The translations under genes and the position numbers were made by a program. The notes below the pieces were generated by a model. It was given only the letters and a program-made list of their open reading frames with translations. It ran no database searches and was not told where the DNA came from. Shown in pieces: positions 35,791 to 43,281 of a DNA stretch of 64,000 bases. The DNA is taken from positions 124,001 to 188,000 of the forward strand of contig NZ_BAABGM010000008.1 in the NCBI RefSeq assembly GCF_039541575.1, given 5' to 3'. Numbering within the stretch: position 1 is the stretch's first letter; each line of letters starts with the position of its first letter. This DNA is from Fodinibacter luteus (lineage in GTDB: Bacteria; Actinomycetota; Actinomycetes; Actinomycetales; Dermatophilaceae).

Positions 35791-36999
35791 GTGCGCATCG
35801 ACATCCTGACCAAGGAGTACCCCCCGGCGATCTACGGCGGTGCTGGGGTCCACGTCACCGAGCTGGCCCGAGCCCTGCGCCAGCGCGGCGACCTCGACGT
35901 GCGGGTCCACGCGTTCGGGGAGCCCCGCGACGAGGACGGCACGACGGGTCACCCCGACCTCGCCGAGCTGGCCGGCACGAACCCGGCGCTCGCGACCCTC
36001 GGTGTCGACCTCTCGCTCGCCGCCGCCTGCGAGGGGGCCGACCTCGTCCACTCGCACACGTGGTACGCGAACATGGGCGGCCACCTCGCGAGCCTCATGG
36101 GCGGCATCCCGCACGTCCTCACGGCGCACAGCCTCGAGCCGATGCGGCCGTGGAAGGCCGAGCAGCTCGGCGGCGGCTACCGGGTCTCCTCGTGGGTGGA
36201 GCGGACCGCGTACGAGGCGGCCGACGCCGTCATCGCGGTGAGCGCCGGCATGCGCGAGGACATCCTGCGCTCCTACCCCTCGGTCGACCCCGACCGGGTG
36301 CGGGTGGTGCACAACGGGATCGACTCGCAGCTGTGGCAGCGCGAGCGTGACGACGACGTCGTGCGCCGACACGGCGTCGACCCGGACCGTCCGAGTGTCA
36401 TCTTCGTCGGGCGGATCACCCGCCAGAAGGGGCTGCCCTACCTCCTGCGGGCCGCCGCGGCACTCCCGCCCGGGGTCCAGCTCGTGCTCCTCGCCGGCGC
36501 CCCCGACACGCCCGAGATCAAGGCCGAGGTCGAGCACCTCATCGACGGCCTGCGCGAGACCCGCGACGGCGTCGTCTGGGTCCCGACGATGCTCCCGCGG
36601 CACGAGGTCGTCGCCATGCTGAGCAGTGCCACGGTGTTCGTCTGCCCGTCGGTCTACGAGCCGCTCGGCATCGTCAACCTCGAGGCGATGGCGTGCGAGC
36701 TGCCCGTCGTCGCGACCGCGACCGGCGGCATCCCCGAGGTCGTCGTCCACGGCGAGACCGGCTGGCTCGTGCCCATCGAGCAGGTCCAGGACGGCACGGG
36801 CACACCCGTCGATCCCGACCGGTTCGTCGCCGACCTCGCCGCGGCCCTCACCGAGGCCGTCGCCGACACCGCACGGGCCGACCGGATGGGGCTCGCGGGG
36901 CGGCGGCGCGCCGTGGAGTCGTTCTCCTGGGCCTCGATCGGCGAGCAGACCAACCAGGTGTACCTCGACGTGCTGAGGCGCCGGATGCTGTCGTCGTGA
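35791..36999 (+). CDS. glgM: GT4-family glycogen synthase / maltose-1-phosphate synthase
   Basis: Uses the ADP-glucose from GlgC. The 402-residue glycosyltransferase has TKEYPPAIYGGAGVHVTEL, HSHTWYANMGGHLASL, TAHSLEPMRPWKAEQLGGGY, FVGRITRQKGLPYLL and the GT4 acceptor block CPSVYEPLGIVNLEAMAC. In mycobacteria the equivalent divergent gene (GlgM) makes alpha-maltose 1-phosphate; older names call it GlgA. I favour GlgM from gene order but cannot exclude plain glycogen synthase. GTG at 35791 has TAGGGT 7 nt upstream; an in-frame GTG at 35782 lies inside this -10 box, so it is rejected. Confidence 0.88.
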   Translation: MRIDILTKEYPPAIYGGAGVHVTELARALRQRGDLDVRVHAFGEPRDEDGTTGHPDLAELAGTNPALATLGVDLSLAAACEGADLVHSHTWYANMGGHLASLMGGIPHVLTAHSLEPMRPWKAEQLGGGYRVSSWVERTAYEAADAVIAVSAGMREDILRSYPSVDPDRVRVVHNGIDSQLWQRERDDDVVRRHGVDPDRPSVIFVGRITRQKGLPYLLRAAAALPPGVQLVLLAGAPDTPEIKAEVEHLIDGLRETRDGVVWVPTMLPRHEVVAMLSSATVFVCPSVYEPLGIVNLEAMACELPVVATATGGIPEVVVHGETGWLVPIEQVQDGTGTPVDPDRFVADLAAALTEAVADTARADRMGLAGRRRAVESFSWASIGEQTNQVYLDVLRRRMLSS

Positions 37000-37017
37000 C
37001 CCGTTAGGGTTCACCGC

Positions 37018-37800
37018 ATGAGCGATGTCCTTGCGTTGGCCGGCGTGAGCGTCGTCCGCGGGGGCAACGTCATCCTCGACGACGTCAGCTGGGAGGTCGA
37101 GGAGGGCCAGCGCTGGGTCGTCCTCGGCCCGAACGGGGCCGGCAAGACCACGCTGCTCCAGCTCGCCGCCGCGCGCATCCACCCCACGACCGGGGTGGCC
37201 GGCATCCTCGGGGAGGTCCTCGGCACCGTCGACGTCTTCGAGCTGCGGCCGCGCATCGGGCTCGCGTCCGCGGCGCTCGCCGAGCGCATCCCGGGCCACG
37301 AGCGCGTGCGCGACGTCGTCGTCACGGCCTCGTACGGCGTCGTCGGGCGCTGGCGCGAGGCCTACGACGTCCTCGACGAGGGGCGCGCGGACGAGCTCCT
37401 CGAGGCGCTCGGGGCGGTCCACCTCGCGCAGCGCCACTTCGGCACGCTCTCCGAGGGGGAGCGCAAGCGGGTGCAGATCGCCCGCGCGCTCATGACCGAC
37501 CCCGAGCTCATGCTCCTCGACGAGCCCGCCGCAGGGCTCGACCTCGGCGGGCGCGAGGACCTCGTCCGACGGCTCGGCGAGCTCGCCGCCGACCTCGCGG
37601 CCCCCGCCCTCGTCCTCGTGACCCACCACGTCGAGGAGGTGCCGCCGAACTTCACCGACGTCCTGCTCATGCGTGAGGGCCGGGTCGTCGCGCAGGGGCC
37701 GATCGAGATCACCCTGACCGCCGAGAACCTCGAGGCCACCTTCGGGCTGCCGCTCGAGCTCGAGGTCCGCCGAGACCGCTATGCGGCCCGCGCCCGCTGA
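37018..37800 (+). CDS. Soluble ABC-type ATPase
   Basis: A 260-residue ABC ATPase with Walker A LGPNGAGKTTLLQL, signature LSEGERKRVQIARAL (E in place of the usual G), Walker B LMLLDEPAAGLDLGG and switch LVTHHVEE. The signature LSEGE and the EVPPNFTDVLLM segment are typical of ModF/YlmA-like ATPases that lack an obvious permease. No permease gene adjoins. A TAGGGT box ends 7 nt before the ATG. Function not known. Confidence 0.85.
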   Translation: MSDVLALAGVSVVRGGNVILDDVSWEVEEGQRWVVLGPNGAGKTTLLQLAAARIHPTTGVAGILGEVLGTVDVFELRPRIGLASAALAERIPGHERVRDVVVTASYGVVGRWREAYDVLDEGRADELLEALGAVHLAQRHFGTLSEGERKRVQIARALMTDPELMLLDEPAAGLDLGGREDLVRRLGELAADLAAPALVLVTHHVEEVPPNFTDVLLMREGRVVAQGPIEITLTAENLEATFGLPLELEVRRDRYAARAR

Positions 37801-37872
37801 CGCCCGGGGCCCGCGCCCGCGGACGCCACCCGTCGATCCCGCGCCCACGCACCACGCAGAAGGGGACCACCC

Positions 37873-38364
37873 ATGGACTGGCTGAGCGACAACGTGTGGC
37901 TGTGGTGGCTCGGGATCGGGCTCGTCCTCGCCGCCATCGAGGCGGCGACGGTCGACTTCGTCTTCCTCATGTTCGCCGGCGGGGCACTGGCCGGTGCGCT
38001 CGCGGCGGCGCTCGGCGCCCCGTTCGCGATGCAGGTCGTCGTCGCGGTCGTCGTCGCGATGCTCCTGCTCTTCGGGGTGCGTCCGCTCATCCGCAAGCAG
38101 TTCACCGACGACGAGACCGACCACCACATCGGTACCTCGGCCCTCGTCGGGCGCGACGCCCGGGTCCTGCAGGCCGTCACCGACAGCGACGGCCGGATCA
38201 AGCTCGCCGGCGAGACCTGGTCGGCCCGCCTCGCCGAGGGCACCACGTCGGTCGTGCCGCCGGGTGCGGAGGTCCGCGTCATCGCCATCCACGGGGCGAC
38301 GGCCATCGTCGTCCCCGTCGCGCCGCCCCAGGCCGCCGCGCCACCCCCCGACCCCACTCCCTGA
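37873..38364 (+). CDS. NfeD family membrane protein
   Basis: The 163-residue protein has three to four N-terminal hydrophobic segments (WLWWLGIGLVLAAIEAATVDFVFLMFAGG split over two helices, VVVAVVVAMLLLFGV) and a C-terminal OB-fold (GTSALVGRDARVLQAV, GETWSARLAEG). This is the short NfeD type. It precedes an SPFH-domain gene by 33 bp, the standard partner arrangement thought to organise membrane microdomains. The start has GAAGGGGAC upstream. Confidence 0.9.
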   Translation: MDWLSDNVWLWWLGIGLVLAAIEAATVDFVFLMFAGGALAGALAAALGAPFAMQVVVAVVVAMLLLFGVRPLIRKQFTDDETDHHIGTSALVGRDARVLQAVTDSDGRIKLAGETWSARLAEGTTSVVPPGAEVRVIAIHGATAIVVPVAPPQAAAPPPDPTP

Positions 38365-38397
38365 CGCGCCACCCGGCGCCTCGCGAAAGGCTGACCC

Positions 38398-39588
38398 ATG
38401 CCAGACGGCATCGTCCCGCTCATCGTCCTGCTCCTGCTGGCGGGCTTCGTCATCGTCGTGCTCATGCGCACGGTGCGCATCGTCCCCCAGCAGACGGCGC
38501 TCATCATCGAGCGGCTCGGGCGCTACTCGCGCACCCTCGAGCCGGGCCTGCACCTGCTCGTGCCGTTCGTCGACATCGTGCGCGCGAACATCGACCTGCG
38601 CGAACAGGTCGTCTCCTTCCCGCCGCAGCCGGTCATCACGAGCGACAACCTCGTCGTCAGCATCGACACCGTCATCTACTACCAGGTCATCGACCCCAAG
38701 TCCGCCGTCTACGAGATCGCCAACTTCATCCAGGGCATCGAGCAGCTCACGGTCACCACGCTGCGCAACGTCATCGGCTCGCTCGACCTCGAGCAGACCC
38801 TGACCAGCCGCGACCAGATCAACGGCCAGCTGCGCGGCGTGCTCGACGAGGCCACCGGCAAGTGGGGCATCCGCGTCAACCGCGTCGAGCTCAAGGCGAT
38901 CGACCCGCCGCAGTCGATCCAGGAGTCCATGGAGAAGCAGATGAAGGCCGAGCGCGAGCGGCGCGCCATCATCCTCAACGCCGAGGGCACCAAGGCGAGC
39001 CAGATCCTCACCGCCGAGGGCGAGAAGCAGAGCCAGATCCTGCGTGCCGAGGGCTCGGCCCAGGCCCGCATCCTCGAGGCCCAGGGCCAGGCCCGCGCCA
39101 TCCAGCAGGTCTTCGACGCCATCCACCGGGGCAAGCCGACCCAGAAGCTGCTCGCCTACCAGTACCTCCAGGTGCTGCCGCAGATCGCCCGCGGTGACTC
39201 CAACAAGATGTGGATCGTGCCGAGCGAGCTCACCGACGCCCTCAAGGGCATCGGGGGCATGCTCGGCCGCGGCCAGGGCGGCTTCGACGACGGCGGCGAG
39301 GACGACTGGGTCGACCCCGGCGAGATGGCCGAGGCCTTCGAGGAGACCACCCTCGAGGACCCCGCCGAGGCGCTGGCCCGGGCCCGCGGCCAGGCCGGCC
39401 TCGCGAGCCGCGAGGCCGAGGAGCACGCCGCCCCTGCGTCGCGCGTCCAGCCGCCCATCGAGCCCGGACCGGATGCCGTGCCGCCGCGTCCCGACGCCCC
39501 CCCGGTGGCACCGCCGGCACCCCCCGCGCCGCCCGCACCGCCGGCACCTGGTGGCGAGGAGCAGCCCCCGCCGCCCCCGCCGCGCTGA
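38398..39588 (+). CDS. SPFH/stomatin-like membrane protein
   Basis: A 396-residue protein with one N-terminal membrane helix (IVPLIVLLLLAGFVIVVLM) and an SPFH/band-7 domain (VPQQTALIIERLGRYSRTLEPGLHLLVPFVD; SIDTVIYYQVIDPKSAVY). A long helical region rich in Glu/Ala/Lys follows (GTKASQILTAEGEKQSQILRAEGSAQ in short repeats), then an acidic stretch and a Pro-rich tail of about 40 residues (PPVAPPAPPAPPAPPAP). It resembles QmcA/paraslipin and forms a pair with the upstream NfeD gene. The proline tail is longer than usual and may reach the cell wall or a partner protein. Confidence 0.92.
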   Translation: MPDGIVPLIVLLLLAGFVIVVLMRTVRIVPQQTALIIERLGRYSRTLEPGLHLLVPFVDIVRANIDLREQVVSFPPQPVITSDNLVVSIDTVIYYQVIDPKSAVYEIANFIQGIEQLTVTTLRNVIGSLDLEQTLTSRDQINGQLRGVLDEATGKWGIRVNRVELKAIDPPQSIQESMEKQMKAERERRAIILNAEGTKASQILTAEGEKQSQILRAEGSAQARILEAQGQARAIQQVFDAIHRGKPTQKLLAYQYLQVLPQIARGDSNKMWIVPSELTDALKGIGGMLGRGQGGFDDGGEDDWVDPGEMAEAFEETTLEDPAEALARARGQAGLASREAEEHAAPASRVQPPIEPGPDAVPPRPDAPPVAPPAPPAPPAPPAPGGEEQPPPPPPR

Positions 39589-39635
39589 CCGGACCACGCG
39601 ACCTCGGCACCCGGGCACCCGCATAGGGTGTCCGG

Positions 39636-40409
39636 GTGTCCGCGCTCGATGCCCTGCTCGTCGTCCTCGCGGGCATCGGCGCCGGGACGATCAACACGAT
39701 CGTCGGGTCGGGCACCCTCATCACCTTCCCGACGCTGCTGCTCCTCGGCGTCCCGCCCGTGACCGCGAACATCTCGAACAACATCGGCCTCGTGCCGGGT
39801 GCGCTCACGGGCAGCATCGGCTACCGCCGTGAGCTCGTCGGGGCCCGCGCCGACCTGCTCCGGCTCGCCCCGATGTCCTTCGTCGGGGCGGTCGCCGGTG
39901 CGGTCCTCCTCCTCGTCCTCGACCCCGAGCTGTTCCGCACGATCGTGCCGGTGCTCATCCTCGTCGGGCTCGTCCTCGTCGTGACCGGACCCCGGCTCAG
40001 CGCCTGGGCCGAGCGCAGGCGGTCGGAGGGGACGGCGTCGCAGCGGGGTCACGAGCGGGCGATGCAGGCCGGCGTGTTCGGTGCCGGGGTCTACGGCGGC
40101 TACTTCGGCGCGGCCCAGGGGATCATCCTCATGGGCGTCCTCGGGGCCCTGTCGACCCACCCCATCCAGCGGCTCAACGGCTACAAGAACGTGCTCGCCA
40201 CCATCGTCAACGCCGTCGCCGCGGTCGTCTTCGTCGTCGTCGCACCCGACCAGATCGACTGGCTCGTCGTCCTGCTCATCGCGGTCGGCGCCACCGTCGG
40301 CGGGGTCGTCGGGTCCACCGTGGGGCGCCGGCTCCGGCCGCCGGTGCTGCGCGCCGTCATCGTCGTCATCGGGCTCGTCGCGATCGCCCGGCTGCTCAGC
40401 GTGCCGTGA
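39636..40409 (+). CDS. TauE/SafE family permease, first copy
   Basis: A 257-residue membrane protein with about eight hydrophobic segments and the family features GIGAGTINTIVGSGTLITFPTLLLLGVPPVTANISNNIG (two motif halves) and the second-half repeat VYGGYFGAAQGIILMGVLG, QRLNGYKNVLA. TauE/SafE proteins export sulfite, sulfoacetate and other organic anions; substrate here is unknown. A TAGGGT box 6 nt before the GTG indicates a leaderless transcript. Its stop overlaps the next permease gene. Confidence 0.88.
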   Translation: MSALDALLVVLAGIGAGTINTIVGSGTLITFPTLLLLGVPPVTANISNNIGLVPGALTGSIGYRRELVGARADLLRLAPMSFVGAVAGAVLLLVLDPELFRTIVPVLILVGLVLVVTGPRLSAWAERRRSEGTASQRGHERAMQAGVFGAGVYGGYFGAAQGIILMGVLGALSTHPIQRLNGYKNVLATIVNAVAAVVFVVVAPDQIDWLVVLLIAVGATVGGVVGSTVGRRLRPPVLRAVIVVIGLVAIARLLSVP

Positions 40410-41128
40410 TGGACTGGCCCCTCGTCCTCGCCCTCGGCCTCGTCGTCCTCGCCGGGGGCGTCGTGCAGTCGACGATCGGGTTCGGGATGGCGGTCGTGGC
40501 CGCCCCGTTCGTCGTCCTCCTCGCCCCCGAGCTCATGCCGGCCGCCCTGCTCGTCCCCGCCATGGCGCTGCCGGTGCTCCAGCTCTCCCACGGGACCCGG
40601 GACATCGCGTGGCGGCCCCTGGGGTGGGCCCTGGGGGCCCGTGCCGTGTTCACGCCGCTCGGGGTGGCGGTCGTCGCCGCCTTCTCCCCCCGCGCGATCG
40701 CGGCCCTCGTCGGCGTGCTCATCCTCGTGACGGTGGCCCTGTCGGTCCGCACCATCGAGCTGCGGCCCACCCCGGTCAACGCGGCGGTCGCCGGTGCCGT
40801 CTCGGGTGTCTCCGGCACGGCGGCCGCGATCGGCGGTCCGTTCCTCGCCCTCGTGCTCCAGCACGAGCGCCCCGAGCGGGTGCGCTCGACCCTCGCGGTC
40901 TTCTTCCTCGCCGGGTCGGCGCTCGGGATCGGTGGGCTGGCCCTCGGCGGGCAGCTGACCGGCGAGCAGGTCGTGGGCGGCCTCGCGTGGGTGCCGTTCG
41001 TCCTGCTCGGCTACGCGACCGCCGCACCCCTGCGCGCGCGGGTCGACGCCGACCGCTTCCGCCTCGCCGTCCTCGCCTTCTGCGTCGTGGCGAGCGTCGT
41101 CGTCATCGCCCGGGCGGTCCTGGGCTGA
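40406..41128 (+). CDS. TauE/SafE family permease, second copy
   Basis: A 240-residue relative of the preceding permease but of a different subgroup, with GGVVQSTIGFGMAVVAAPFVVLL at the N terminus and VSGVSGTAAAIGGPFLALVLQHERPERVRSTLAVFF in the centre. About seven to eight membrane helices. It starts at GTG 40406 (GTGA overlap) or at ATG 40409 immediately after; either keeps it coupled to the first copy. Two non-identical copies in tandem might form a heteromeric carrier, which is speculative. Confidence 0.87.
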   Translation: MMDWPLVLALGLVVLAGGVVQSTIGFGMAVVAAPFVVLLAPELMPAALLVPAMALPVLQLSHGTRDIAWRPLGWALGARAVFTPLGVAVVAAFSPRAIAALVGVLILVTVALSVRTIELRPTPVNAAVAGAVSGVSGTAAAIGGPFLALVLQHERPERVRSTLAVFFLAGSALGIGGLALGGQLTGEQVVGGLAWVPFVLLGYATAAPLRARVDADRFRLAVLAFCVVASVVVIARAVLG

Positions 41129-41179
41129 CGCCGAGGCGACCCCACCGTGGTCGCTGCCCGGGGCACCTACGATCGACGG

Positions 41180-41992
41180 GTGCCCGAGCTGATCACCGAC
41201 GCCCAGGACGAGCGGCTCGTGGACTACGTCGGGCTGACCGACGTCGCGCTGCGCCGCCGCACCGAGCCGGAGCGCGGGCTCTACATCGCGGAGTCGGAGA
41301 AGGTCATCCGTCGGGCGCTCGCCGCGGGGCACCGGCCGCGCTCCTACCTCATGGCCCGCCGCTGGCTCGCCGACCTCGCCGACCTCGTCGAGCGGGCCGA
41401 GGCGGCCGGCATCCCGGTCTTCGTGGGGGAGCACGAGGTCATCGAGGGCCTCACCGGCTTCCACCTGCACCGGGGCGCACTCGCCGCCATGCACCGCCCG
41501 GCCCTCCCGTCCCTGCCCGAGGTGCTCGACGGCGCCCGCCGGGTCCTCGTGCTCGAGGACGTCGTCGACCACACGAACGTCGGGGCCGTGTTCCGCAGCG
41601 CCGCCGCCCTCGGGGTGGATGCCGTGCTCGTCACCCCCCGCTGCGCCGACCCGCTCTACCGCCGCGCCATCCGGGTCTCCATGGGCACGGTCTTCCAGGT
41701 GCCGTGGACGCGGACCGGGCCGTGGCCGCGCGGAGTCGAGCGGCTGCGCGAGCTCGGCTTCACCGTGGCCGCCCTCGCGCTCGAGGACGACTCCGTCGCC
41801 CTCGACGTGCTCGCCGCCGACCCCCCGCACCGGCTCGCGCTCGTGCTCGGGACGGAGGGCGACGGGCTCTCCCGGCACACCGTCGCCGCCGTCGACGTCA
41901 CGGTGCGCATCCCGATGCGCGGCGGCGTGGACTCGCTCAACGTCGCGGCCGCCGGCGCGGTCGCGGCGTGGGCGCTGCGCGTGCCCGGCTGA
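41180..41992 (+). CDS. TrmH/SpoU-family RNA 2'-O-methyltransferase
   Basis: Methylates ribose in rRNA or tRNA using SAM. The 270-residue protein has an N-terminal substrate domain (RGLYIAESEKVIRRAL) and the SPOUT catalytic knot: VLVLEDVVDHTNVGAVFRSAAALG (motif 1), ALVLGTEGDGLS (motif 2) and VRIPMRGGVDSLNVAAAGAVAAW (motif 3). A TACGAT box 6 nt before GTG 41180 supports this start over the upstream GTG at 41147. It is the last ordinary chromosomal gene before the inverted-repeat cassette. Confidence 0.92.
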   Translation: MPELITDAQDERLVDYVGLTDVALRRRTEPERGLYIAESEKVIRRALAAGHRPRSYLMARRWLADLADLVERAEAAGIPVFVGEHEVIEGLTGFHLHRGALAAMHRPALPSLPEVLDGARRVLVLEDVVDHTNVGAVFRSAAALGVDAVLVTPRCADPLYRRAIRVSMGTVFQVPWTRTGPWPRGVERLRELGFTVAALALEDDSVALDVLAADPPHRLALVLGTEGDGLSRHTVAAVDVTVRIPMRGGVDSLNVAAAGAVAAWALRVPG

Positions 41993-42065
41993 CACCTCGC
42001 CGTGCGGGCGCCCGCGGTCGCCGCGGCACCCGGTTCCGCACTCGCCGCGGGTGCACGGCCCAGGA

Positions 42066-42119
42066 GACTCGATCGGACGACTTCTTACACGAATCTCAGG
42101 CGCAGGACACTAGACGTTC
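42066..42119 (+). repeat. Left 54-bp inverted repeat of the cassette
   Basis: Begins GACTCGATCGGACGACTTC and ends GGACACTAGACGTTC. It matches the reverse complement of 45992-46045 except for C/G at 42090 and A/T at 42114. The outer limit is sharp: bases 42061-42065 do not match. Confidence 0.9.
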
Positions 42120-42243
42120 TCCCGTTCGTAGCCGGGGGGCCTTCGCGGGTGGGGTTGTCTGACTGCTGCGGAGAGACGCATCTTGGCGACTTGCTCCAGT
42201 GCTGGGTCTGCGCCTGGCCGCAGGGAGTAGGCCGAGGGTGCGT

Positions 42244-42333
42244 TCACGCGTTGCGAGGGGTGGACATGATGATGGCGACGCCGACAAGGCAGACCAAGGT
42301 CCCGGTGACGTCGTAGCTGTGCTTTCGCACCGG
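42244..42333 (-). pseudogene. 5'-truncated YnfA/UPF0060-like fragment
   Basis: On the minus strand, a frame ending at the TGA of 42244-42246 reads VRKHSYDVTGTLVCLV followed by GVAIIMSTPRNA, which resembles the last transmembrane helix and C terminus of YnfA-family small membrane proteins (YDW-G-L--L-G--II pattern). The rest of the protein is missing: further upstream the frame gives proline-rich, unrelated sequence. About 30 residues of similarity is short, so the call is tentative. It sits in the 469-bp gap between the SpoU gene and the cassette membrane protein. Confidence 0.45.
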
Positions 42334-42398
42334 GTTGAAGGGCGGACCGGGGGTCTGGAGCACGGCGCCGTCGACCGCGTCTCCGGCAGCGGCTCGAC

Positions 42399-42439
42399 CG
42401 GGACATCCTCGGGACATTGCGGCGATGTGCCCGGGACAT
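42399..42439 (+). promoter_or_regulatory. Phased CGGGACAT repeats upstream of the cassette membrane protein
   Basis: Three direct copies of CGGGACAT start at 42399, 42410 and 42432, that is 11 and 22 bp apart, so all fall on the same face of the helix. An inverted near-copy (ATGTGCCCG) begins at 42425 and makes the dyad GATGT-N7-ACATC at 42424-42440. Such an array 23 bp before a start codon looks like a binding region for a dimeric regulator, for example the NarL-type response regulator in the same cassette. Confidence 0.5.
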
Positions 42440-42461
42440 CGGGCACGGGAGCGTTGCCGTC

Positions 42462-43250
42462 ATGACAACCATCACAGCACCCGTCCCGTCCACCGAGAAC
42501 TCCACCGGAGTCTCCCGTCCCAGCGCTGGCCGTCGCGTCGCGGTCGCCACCGCTGCACTAGCCGCCAGCGCCATCCCGATCATGTTCACGGTGACGATCA
42601 CCGCGATGCTGCTGACCGGCGCCGACGCCGACCACCGCTTCCACCAGCTGACCGGGCAGGGCCTGATCCTGACGATCCTCTGGCTCGGCGCGGTCCTGCC
42701 CCTCGCCCGAGCCGGATGGCGCGGCCGGCGACCGTCGACCGCTGCGGGTTACCGTCACCTCGCCTTCATGGGCACGGGACTTGCCGCCTCGGCGGTGGCC
42801 GGGGGCGGCGGCGCGCGAGTGCTGCTGGCCGTCATCACGGTGACCGGCGCCCTCCTGTGGGCTGCCCTTCCCCTGCGGCCGCGGCTGCGCGGGACGGTCT
42901 GTGTGGATCCGGTGCTCACGCCGCTCGCCCTGATCATCGGGGCGGTCCTCATGCCGTACGCCGTCGACCAGCTCGCCTTGCAGAACGCTGCGACCACCGG
43001 TTACCACTCGCAGAACCCGCATTTGTTCGACATGGCCTGGGTGGTCACGACCCTCACCGTGCTGGCGCTGCTCGGGGCTACCGTCCGCCAGGCACGTGGC
43101 CTGTTCGGCTGGGTGGCGGGCGCCTGCAGCGTGATCGGCGCTGCGGGCCTGGCCACGGGCGAGTCTCCGGTGTGGTCCGGAACGGTCCTGGCACTGGGGG
43201 CCGTGTCCTTCCTCGCACCGCGACTCGCGCAGTCCCGGAACCGGCGCTGA
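42462..43250 (+). CDS. Polytopic membrane protein of the cassette, function unknown
   Basis: I do not recognise the family. The 262-residue protein has a polar N terminus and about eight hydrophobic segments (AALAASAIPIMFTVTITAMLL, GLILTILWLGAVLPL, VLLAVITVTGALLWAALPL, PLALIIGAVLMPYAV, WVVTTLTVLALLGATV and others). Polar residues between helices include DADHRFHQLTGQG and TGYHSQNPHLFD. It starts at ATG 42462 and is 31 bp upstream of the kinase gene, so it may be the target or a sensory partner of the two-component system. The phased repeats upstream favour the idea that it is regulated. Confidence 0.65.
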   Translation: MTTITAPVPSTENSTGVSRPSAGRRVAVATAALAASAIPIMFTVTITAMLLTGADADHRFHQLTGQGLILTILWLGAVLPLARAGWRGRRPSTAAGYRHLAFMGTGLAASAVAGGGGARVLLAVITVTGALLWAALPLRPRLRGTVCVDPVLTPLALIIGAVLMPYAVDQLALQNAATTGYHSQNPHLFDMAWVVTTLTVLALLGATVRQARGLFGWVAGACSVIGAAGLATGESPVWSGTVLALGAVSFLAPRLAQSRNRR

Positions 43251-43281
43251 ACCGGGCCACCTGATGCCTACACTGCGGCGC

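Noticed and set aside
41993..42065. GC-rich dyads (CCGCGG-TCG-CCGCGG) as a terminator after the SpoU gene
   Set aside because: The stem is possible, but there is no T-tract, and similar dyads occur by chance at this GC content.
42002..42316. Short open frame over the left inverted repeat
   Set aside because: It spans the repeat and low-similarity sequence, has no recognisable motif or ribosome site, and looks accidental.
42110..42601. Minus-strand frame inside the cassette that could be a transposase remnant
   Set aside because: The C-terminal peptide (ALEQVAKMRLSAAVRQ) does not show a DDE or serine/tyrosine recombinase motif, so I cannot call it a transposase.
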